From NCBI GenBank assembly GCA_051745935.1, contig JBNJEM010000192.1:1-11664 (forward strand): 11,664 bases of DNA, written 5' to 3'. Shown one piece after another: positions 1-5,172 of this stretch. The notes under the pieces were generated by a model. The model ran no database searches. It was not told the origin of the DNA and saw only the letters and a program-made list of their open reading frames with translations. Both the position numbers and the translations under genes were made by a program. The first letter of the stretch is position 1. Each line of letters begins with the position of its first letter. The stretch comes from JBNJEM01 sp051745935 (GTDB taxonomy: Bacteria; Planctomycetota; Planctomycetia; Pirellulales; Pirellulaceae).

Positions 1-22
1 CGTGAGATCCGCGGACACCAGA

Positions 23-67
23 TCAAGTACGATTTCGTACTTGAAAAGACGGGCCTGGAGACCCGTC
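23..67. repeat. Two back-to-back palindromes at the left edge
   Basis: Positions 23-32 (TCAAGTACGA) are exactly reverse-complementary to 35-44, with only TT between them. Three bases later GACGGG (48-53) pairs with CCCGTC (62-67) around an 8-base loop. No T-run follows, so a classical intrinsic terminator is not supported. They could end a gene lying to the left, or be an intergenic palindromic repeat. Confidence 0.6.
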
Positions 68-210
68 CTACATATACTGTTTGCAACGTTAGGGTAGACA
101 TCAAGTTTCTCATGGTTGAAATAACATTTCATAAGTTCTGCCCCTCTTCTCTGCGTACGAAGGATGTTCTGCCCGATCGGTTACAAGTATACACACGTAG
201 CACTCCCCAG

Positions 211-288
211 AGTAGGAGCAGGAGTAGGAGCAGGAGCAGGAGTAGGAGCAGGAGTAGGAGCAGGAGCAGGAGCAGGAGCAGAAGCAGG
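211..288. repeat. Hexanucleotide tandem repeat AG(T/C)AGG, 13 units
   Basis: Thirteen consecutive 6-bp units are visible. The third base varies in the order T C T C C, T C T C C, C C C, so a 30-bp higher-order duplication is superimposed on the 6-bp unit. One unit near the right end has AGA for AGG. In the forward frame all this variation is synonymous (Ser-Arg repeats), and the reverse strand reads as poly-Leu. I treat it as a non-coding microsatellite. Confidence 0.9.
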
Positions 289-424
289 AAAAGAGTACAC
301 GCGGTCAATCTCACCCCTGGGATCCCCCTCTGGCTGGGACCTGGGAGGTGCACGCCACCGCCGCACTCTAGGAAATGCGGTTGGGTGCCGCGGTCGAACA
401 GACCCACGCGTGCAGCACGAGTGA

Positions 425-499
425 GCGCTGCCCGACGCAGGCCGTCCTCCCGTTGGTCGGACTCGCGGCGGAGAAAATCATCCGCGACCCGTATATAAG
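425..499 (+). repeat. Truncated copy of the 100-bp hairpin repeat
   Basis: From GCGCTGCCCGACG onward this stretch matches the right three quarters of the 100-bp unit found at 792-1091, and ends in the same way (CGACCCGTATATAAG). The left arm of the hairpin is missing or strongly diverged; a GCGGTCG at about 390 may be a displaced remnant. The right arm has changed where it would pair with the missing left arm (GGACAAAG is now GGAGAAAA). Confidence 0.85.
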
Positions 500-791
500 C
501 TCTTGCCCTTCCAACACTCAACGCTTAACACATCCGCTTTACTCCAACGGTGAGTCGTGAACGGGTACAACCGACCTGCGACCAGTGGTTTTCGGCCCTG
601 GAGAAGTTGCCAACCCACATTGAAAAACTGGGGGCGGATTGGGCCGAAACCGATAGAATGTCCGGTCAACAGGTACCACGACAACAAGCAAGTCGGTCGC
701 GAGTAACCGCCGATGTGCCAGTTCGTCCGGATTGACGCCGGAGACGACACGTATCATGCTACTCGTATCATGCCGGGACTTCGGGCCAATC

Positions 792-1091
792 ATATTTCAG
801 GCGGTCGGAGTTGTCCGGATGGAACGCTGCCCGACGCAAGCCGTCCTCCCGTTGGTCGGACTCGCGGCGGACAAAGTCATCCGCGACCGGTATATTTCAG
901 GCGGTCGGATTTGTCCGGATGGAACGCTGCCCGACGCAAGCCGTCCTCCCGTTGGTCGGACTCGCGGCGGACAAAGTCATCCGCGACCGGTATATTTCAG
1001 GCGGTCGGAGTTGTCCGGATGGAACGCTGCCCGACGCAGGCCGTCCTCCCGTTGGTCGGACTCGCGGCGGACAAAGTCATGCGCGACCGGT
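792..1091 (+). repeat. Three tandem head-to-tail copies of a 100-bp hairpin repeat
   Basis: Copies begin at 792, 892 and 992, exactly 100 bp apart, each starting ATATTTCAGGCGGTCGG and ending GCGACCGGTAT. They differ at only a few bases (for example GGAT versus GGAG, CAAG versus CAGG, ATCC versus ATGC in the last). Using copy 2, the unit folds on itself: 902-906 with 985-989, 907-910 with 979-982, 911-916 with 969-974, 926-930 with 964-968, 931-935 with 955-959, 937-939 with 952-954. That is about 28 base pairs in one bulged hairpin. Because 100 is not a multiple of 3, an open frame across the array shows the unit in three frames in turn, which argues against coding. The junctions are TATA, a possible target site. 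Confidence 0.95.
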
Positions 1092-1108
1092 ATAAGGGTA
1101 CCAAATGT

Positions 1109-1117
1109 GGAAGGGAG
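1109..1117 (+). promoter_or_regulatory. Ribosome binding site fixing the DUF1611 start
   Basis: A strong purine-rich Shine-Dalgarno sequence (GGAAGGGAG) sits two bases before the ATG at 1120. It lies downstream of the in-frame ATG at 1105, so it supports the later start. A TATAAG at 1091-1096, formed by the end of the repeat array, could act as a -10 element, but no good -35 box is seen. Confidence 0.6.
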
Positions 1118-1119
1118 CC

Positions 1120-2157
1120 ATGTCGACACAATTCGTGATCTTGACGGATGGGTATTCGGATCCTCACACGGCCAAGACGGCGTGCAACGTATTGCGTTAT
1201 CGTCCGCGGGACGTGATTGCCGTGCTTGACCGGGCACATCAGGGGGAAACGGCCCAACAAGTACTCGGCGTGGGAGAAGCGATTCCGGTGGTGGGTTGCT
1301 TGGAGGACGCGGCCGCCGCGAACACGTTGCTGATCGGCATCGCGCCACCTGGTGGCAAGGTGCCGCGGGCCTGGAGGCCCTTGATTCTGGAAGCGATTGG
1401 GCGTGGTTTGCATGTCATGTCGGGTTTACACGATTTCCTGAGTGATGATGCCGAGTTCGCGCGGGCTGCTCGCGGCAATCACGTTAAGCTGATCGACGTT
1501 CGCCGGAACCGCGAAAAAACAATCGCGCGTCGAAAAGGGCTGCGCCCGGATTGTCTTCGTCTCCATACGGTGGGACATGATTGTAGTGTGGGCAAAATGG
1601 TCACGGCCGTTGAAGTGGCAAATGAATTGAAACGGCGCGGACGCATGGCCAAGTTCATCGCCACGGGCCAAACAGGAATCATGGTGGAAGGGGATGGCGT
1701 CCCGGTCGACTGCGTGGTGGCGGATTTCGTCAGCGGGGCAATCGAACAGCAGATCCTCAAACACCAAGGGAATGAATTTGTGTTGATCGAAGGACAGGGT
1801 AGTCTCGTGCATCCGTCTTATTCCGGCGTCACCTTGAGTTTGTTGCACGGCTCTTCGCCGCACGGACTGATCCTATGTTACGAAGTGGGGCGGGAGACCG
1901 TGACGGGAATCGCCGACATGCCGATCCCGCCGCTGGCGGACATCAAACGGCTTAATGAAACCATGGCCGGCATCATGCAACCGTGCCGGGTGATCGGAGT
2001 GGCCATGAACGGTAGCCGGATCGGTTTTGAAGAGGCTGAACGAGAACGCGATCGCGTCCGTCAAGAGCTGAACGTTCCGGTGTGCGACATCTTCCGTAAC
2101 GGTCCCGGCGAGTTGGCGGACGCCGCCGAAGCGCTACACGCGAAACTCATGGCGTGA
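1120..2157 (+). CDS. DUF1611 family P-loop protein (DgcN-like)
   Basis: This encodes a cytoplasmic protein of 345 residues. From the 1120 start, residues about 1-130 form a Rossmann-like N-terminal domain (MSTQFVILTDG, then LLIGIAPPGGKVP and GLHVMSGLHDFLSDD), matching the DUF1611 N-terminal region. The C-terminal P-loop domain begins with GHDCSVGK (about 152-159), an atypical Walker A, followed by ATGQTGIMVEGDGVPVD (about 181-197) and IEGQGSLVHPSYSG (about 223-236), all typical of the family. Some members, named DgcN, are reported to act in D-glutamate catabolism with a dipeptide-epimerase-like partner, DgcA; no such partner is adjacent here, so the substrate is uncertain. The length is normal for the family. 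The in-frame ATG at 1105 would add five residues but lies before the Shine-Dalgarno sequence. The gene starts about 28 bp after the tandem repeat array and appears monocistronic, convergent with the next operon. Confidence 0.9.
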   Translation: MSTQFVILTDGYSDPHTAKTACNVLRYRPRDVIAVLDRAHQGETAQQVLGVGEAIPVVGCLEDAAAANTLLIGIAPPGGKVPRAWRPLILEAIGRGLHVMSGLHDFLSDDAEFARAARGNHVKLIDVRRNREKTIARRKGLRPDCLRLHTVGHDCSVGKMVTAVEVANELKRRGRMAKFIATGQTGIMVEGDGVPVDCVVADFVSGAIEQQILKHQGNEFVLIEGQGSLVHPSYSGVTLSLLHGSSPHGLILCYEVGRETVTGIADMPIPPLADIKRLNETMAGIMQPCRVIGVAMNGSRIGFEEAERERDRVRQELNVPVCDIFRNGPGELADAAEALHAKLMA

Positions 2158-2178
2158 AGCGGCTCCACGGCACTAAAC

Positions 2179-2222
2179 CACCAATCACCATTTCGCGACA
2201 GATTGGTCATTGGTCATTGGTG
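2179..2222 (+). terminator. Hairpin after DUF1611 gene, possible terminator
   Basis: CACCAATCACCA (2179-2190) pairs with TGGTCATTGGTG (2211-2222) at 11 of 12 positions around a 20-base loop, 21 bp after the stop codon. The right arm lies in a tandem GGTCATT repeat, so an alternative arm one unit earlier is possible. The T-run expected of an intrinsic terminator is absent, so the role is uncertain. Confidence 0.35.
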
Positions 2223-2546
2223 CTTCGTCGTTCCTTCGCGTCTTCGTCGTTCGTGCTTCGTGCCTCATCATTCGTGCCATGTGTTTCGGAATCATGCCCT
2301 GCTTGTTCGCGGGGATTCCGCTTGGGAACGGCTCAGGATTAACCGCGGCATTTTTCGGCGGGTGGCTGAGCGAGCGCGGGACAAGCTTCCATTGCTGATA
2401 GCGCTAAACGCGAGCGAAGCCTTTCAGGTCACTCGACCCGTCACGGAACTGGCCCATCTTTTCAGGCCATTTCACCCACTCCCCCACAGCTCGCTCACTC
2501 AGGAAAGTGCCACCCGGACGCGGGAAATGGCCCGAATTCAATCCAC

Positions 2547-2578
2547 CTGAAAATCAGCCGAAATCAGGGATTTTCCAG
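2547..2578 (-). terminator. Weak palindrome downstream of the membrane-protein operon
   Basis: CTGAAAATC (2547-2555) faces GATTTTCCAG (2569-2578), giving nine pairs with one bulge and a 13-base loop, about 50 bp past the operon's last stop codon. The stem is AT-rich and no clear U-tract follows, so this is only a candidate terminator. Confidence 0.25.
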
Positions 2579-2628
2579 CGTCTGGGCCGTACAAGCCTTG
2601 CCAGGCCGAACAGTTTCTTCCGATGAGG

Positions 2629-5172
2629 TCAGTTTTCCAAACCGGCGCGCAGCAGGGCGTAGAGCATCTCATAGCGGCCACGCAATTGTTCGTCGGGGTC
2701 AGCCATCCAGTGATGGCCCATGGCGGCGTCATTGAATAGCGATCCGAAGCCGATGGCCGTGACGTTGCCCTCGCCGAAGGACTTGCGGGCTGCCACGGTG
2801 GAGTCGCCCCAGAGGGCGACGGGGGTTCCACCGGAAACGGCACATGACATGGCCAGTGGCGTTTGGGCCGAGTCATCGGTCATGCGCACCGGGGCATTCT
2901 CCTGTTCCGGCTCGGGCGCCCCGGGTGAGGACCTCATGCCGAAGAGCATCAGAATGCTGTTGGCTGTTGAATTCTCCACGTCGGGGGTGTCAAACACGAT
3001 CAATCGGCCGCCGTCGCGGACCCACTCAACGAGCCGGTCGCGATAGTCCGGACTGGGCAGTTTGGTGGGGCAGATCAGCACCAGTCCATCACCTTGAAAT
3101 ACTTCCTGGCCGCTACGACGCGATATATAGTTCCCGAGGCGAGGGATCCACTGTTCCAACATGCCGTACCCGCTTCCTTCCGGGGCGTCGGCGAATGCTC
3201 CGGTAAAGAGTGGCACGGTGGAAACTGTACGGTCAATGACGACGTGCGGCATCGAAGCGTGTTTGGGGGGGCGGGGCATGGCGGACTGATGGACGTAAAG
3301 CACCGTCTGGCTGGCTCCGGCCCACGCCGTGGCTCCGACAGCCAGCAGCAACAACCAGCCACCGCGGAGGCCGCGGGCCAGTCCAAGGCCGATCAGAAGC
3401 AAGGCGATGGCAACTAGAACCAGTGGGACGACCAGCAATCGCTTGACGAGTGGCGAGTCGAAGGGGCTGCGGTGGTTGAGCCACTCAATCATCCCGATAA
3501 ACAGCTCGGCCTTGCCTGGTTGAAACGTACAGAAATTGGAAAACAGCGTTGAATCGGCGAAGCCGATCACTCGTCCCTTCCCCTGCGTGGTGCTCCAAAG
3601 TTGGCACCAGGCGCCGTACTGCATGTAGGGGCGATATTCAGCCTGAGGGTGATAATTTGATTCGTGGTAGGCCGGCGGCAAGTTGTACAGGCCAACATTG
3701 CGAATGGCCATCGTGCCCCGGTTCGATCCCGGATCGATGGAACAGGAGACCGCGAAATCCATGGTTGGCATGTACTGCAAAACGGGATGACCCACTCGGG
3801 GCGGTTCGTACACTTGCCGGTAGGGGCTTCCAATTCGGAACAGCAAATCGTTCCGAAAGGTAAACCCGAAATGACGTGAAATATCATTCAGGTAGGTGTT
3901 CATGTTAAACACATTCGTGTGATCACCGATCAGGATGAGTGACCCACCATGGTTGACAAATCGCGTGACCGCCTCGACTTCGTCCGGCGTGTAACGCGAA
4001 GTGGGAGTTTTAATGATCAAGACATCGCATTGTTTCAGGGTGGCATCGTCGATGGCGTCTTCGGGGAGCAAGCGTGACATGTCGTAATACTGGCTGCAGT
4101 ATTCGTAAATTGCCGCATAGTTGTACGAGCCCGCTTCACCGTAGACTTGCGTCCCATACGGTTCCGTTGTTGGTTCCCACGTGGAATGCCGTTCCACGAA
4201 CATGACTCGCCCGTTCTTCCGTTGCCCCACCGGCGTCCAGAAATACAGGAAGGTGAGCAGGGCGACACCGATCGCGCATGCGGCGGCGGCCTGGCACTGT
4301 CGAGATGTCGATGGATGGCGTGGTTGGGACGAGCTTGGACGCCGCTCCCGCTTGAAACGATGTTTGAGCACGAACCCGCTGATCGTGGCAAATGCGATCA
4401 GGAGGACAATGTGGACCCATGTGCTGACCAGTGTTTCGCCAACGTTGGGATAGGTAATCGGCGTGGCTCGCAGTTTCTGCTGCAGAACGACCGTTGCCAG
4501 CAATGCGGCTCGCAACGGAGCCCACGCGGCGGTAAGCAACAACAGGACCAGGATATCCCGAAGTACCATGTTGAACTTGGCGCGTTGTCGCAAACCCGAC
4601 CACAGCAGCAGCACGCACCCGCCGGTGATAAAGCAAACGGTTCCCGGTGCCAACAACAATTCCCACGTCGCGCCGAGCCGTATGGTGATCGACGCATTGC
4701 GAAGCACGAGCATGCCCGAGTCCACGGCGGCATCGGCGTTCAGCAGTCGTGTTAATGCCGCTAAACACTCCGCGCATGGAGCTGGCAGCTCGTGGGCTCG
4801 CGCGGTTCTTGCTTGATACACAAGCAGCACCATCGCCTGCGGCAGAAGAATGGTACCGGCCACTATACTGCCATGAGCGATTCGGCGGACCCAGGTGGTG
4901 TAAATGGGCGCCATGGAGACTGTCACGCCGACAAGCAGCAGGACCACGATTGCCTCGTAAGGAAACGGCACGAACCAAACCGTTGGAATTAGCAAGGCGG
5001 CAATGGCGATGCGTTGACGCAGTTTCGGGAGCCGTACGGGTGTATCGCCGAGCAAGAACACGGCGGCGACGAGCGCGGCCGCCCACGCTATCGCGTTGCT
5101 TTCACTGAAGTACCCGAGCCCCAAAAGCCACGAGCCGGACAGCAGGGCCAAGGCGATCCACCTACGCATCAT
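2629..5172 (-). CDS. Large membrane protein: exosortase-like N-domain plus two GATase/DUF4350-like domains
   Basis: This is an 847-residue protein I cannot name. About nine hydrophobic segments fill residues 5-315. A soluble domain (about 321-570) follows, with DVLIIKTP (383-390), GGSLILIGDH (409-418) and GKGRVIGFADSTLFSN (531-546), typical of class I glutamine-amidotransferase-like (DUF4350/GldG-type) folds. Two membrane segments (about 579-600 and 605-627) lead to a second such domain (640-847: DGLVLICP, GGRLIVFDTPD, GEGNVTAIGFGSLFND). The first membrane domain resembles exosortases by eye: an LTRLL helix, a short strand pair (MLVLRNASITIRL), a region equivalent to ACSGL that here reads GATWEL (Thr169 for Cys), then LRAALL (Arg221) and a later His254. 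No amidotransferase Cys nucleophile is evident, so both soluble domains may bind rather than catalyse. The start overlaps the upstream stop (ATGA, 5169-5172) with GGAGG at 5180-5184. A second ATG directly follows the first. Family-level calls are inference. Confidence 0.85.
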   Translation of the reverse strand: MMRRWIALALLSGSWLLGLGYFSESNAIAWAAALVAAVFLLGDTPVRLPKLRQRIAIAALLIPTVWFVPFPYEAIVVLLLVGVTVSMAPIYTTWVRRIAHGSIVAGTILLPQAMVLLVYQARTARAHELPAPCAECLAALTRLLNADAAVDSGMLVLRNASITIRLGATWELLLAPGTVCFITGGCVLLLWSGLRQRAKFNMVLRDILVLLLLTAAWAPLRAALLATVVLQQKLRATPITYPNVGETLVSTWVHIVLLIAFATISGFVLKHRFKRERRPSSSQPRHPSTSRQCQAAAACAIGVALLTFLYFWTPVGQRKNGRVMFVERHSTWEPTTEPYGTQVYGEAGSYNYAAIYEYCSQYYDMSRLLPEDAIDDATLKQCDVLIIKTPTSRYTPDEVEAVTRFVNHGGSLILIGDHTNVFNMNTYLNDISRHFGFTFRNDLLFRIGSPYRQVYEPPRVGHPVLQYMPTMDFAVSCSIDPGSNRGTMAIRNVGLYNLPPAYHESNYHPQAEYRPYMQYGAWCQLWSTTQGKGRVIGFADSTLFSNFCTFQPGKAELFIGMIEWLNHRSPFDSPLVKRLLVVPLVLVAIALLLIGLGLARGLRGGWLLLLAVGATAWAGASQTVLYVHQSAMPRPPKHASMPHVVIDRTVSTVPLFTGAFADAPEGSGYGMLEQWIPRLGNYISRRSGQEVFQGDGLVLICPTKLPSPDYRDRLVEWVRDGGRLIVFDTPDVENSTANSILMLFGMRSSPGAPEPEQENAPVRMTDDSAQTPLAMSCAVSGGTPVALWGDSTVAARKSFGEGNVTAIGFGSLFNDAAMGHHWMADPDEQLRGRYEMLYALLRAGLEN

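Larger units (their letters stand above)
1..791. other. Left-hand intergenic region without a convincing gene
   Basis: No convincing gene is seen here. One forward frame is open from the window edge to 498, but it runs through two palindromes, a hexanucleotide array (read as a Ser-Arg run) and a truncated 100-bp repeat, and its other residues show no recognisable motif. It could in principle hold the end of a gene entering from the left. Between 500 and 790 only short direct repeats are visible, such as CGTATCATGC twice around 751-775. Confidence 0.6.
2158..2628. other. Convergent intergenic spacer, low-complexity
   Basis: This spacer lies between the ends of two convergent genes. It holds a hairpin with GGTCATT repeats at 2179-2222, a degenerate TTCGTC/TTCGTG run at about 2221-2280, and a weak palindrome at 2547-2578. 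Forward open frames here read only low-complexity sequence, so no gene is called. Confidence 0.7.

Noticed and set aside
1..498. Forward open frame from the window edge with a Ser-Arg run
   Set aside because: It reads through palindromes, a microsatellite and a truncated repeat, and has no recognisable motif; kept only as a note.
129..521. Minus-strand open frame with a long poly-Leu run
   Set aside because: The Leu run is only the translation of the hexanucleotide array; flanking residues look random.
792..1091. CRISPR array
   Set aside because: The units are direct head-to-tail 100-bp copies with no unique spacers between them.
732..1229. Forward open frame of 165 codons across the tandem repeats
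   Set aside because: The 100-bp unit appears in three different frames in succession, and the end overlaps the DUF1611 gene in another frame.
4136..5086. Minus-strand 316-codon frame inside the 847-residue gene
   Set aside because: It overlaps the membrane protein in another frame, is Arg-rich, and shows no domain.
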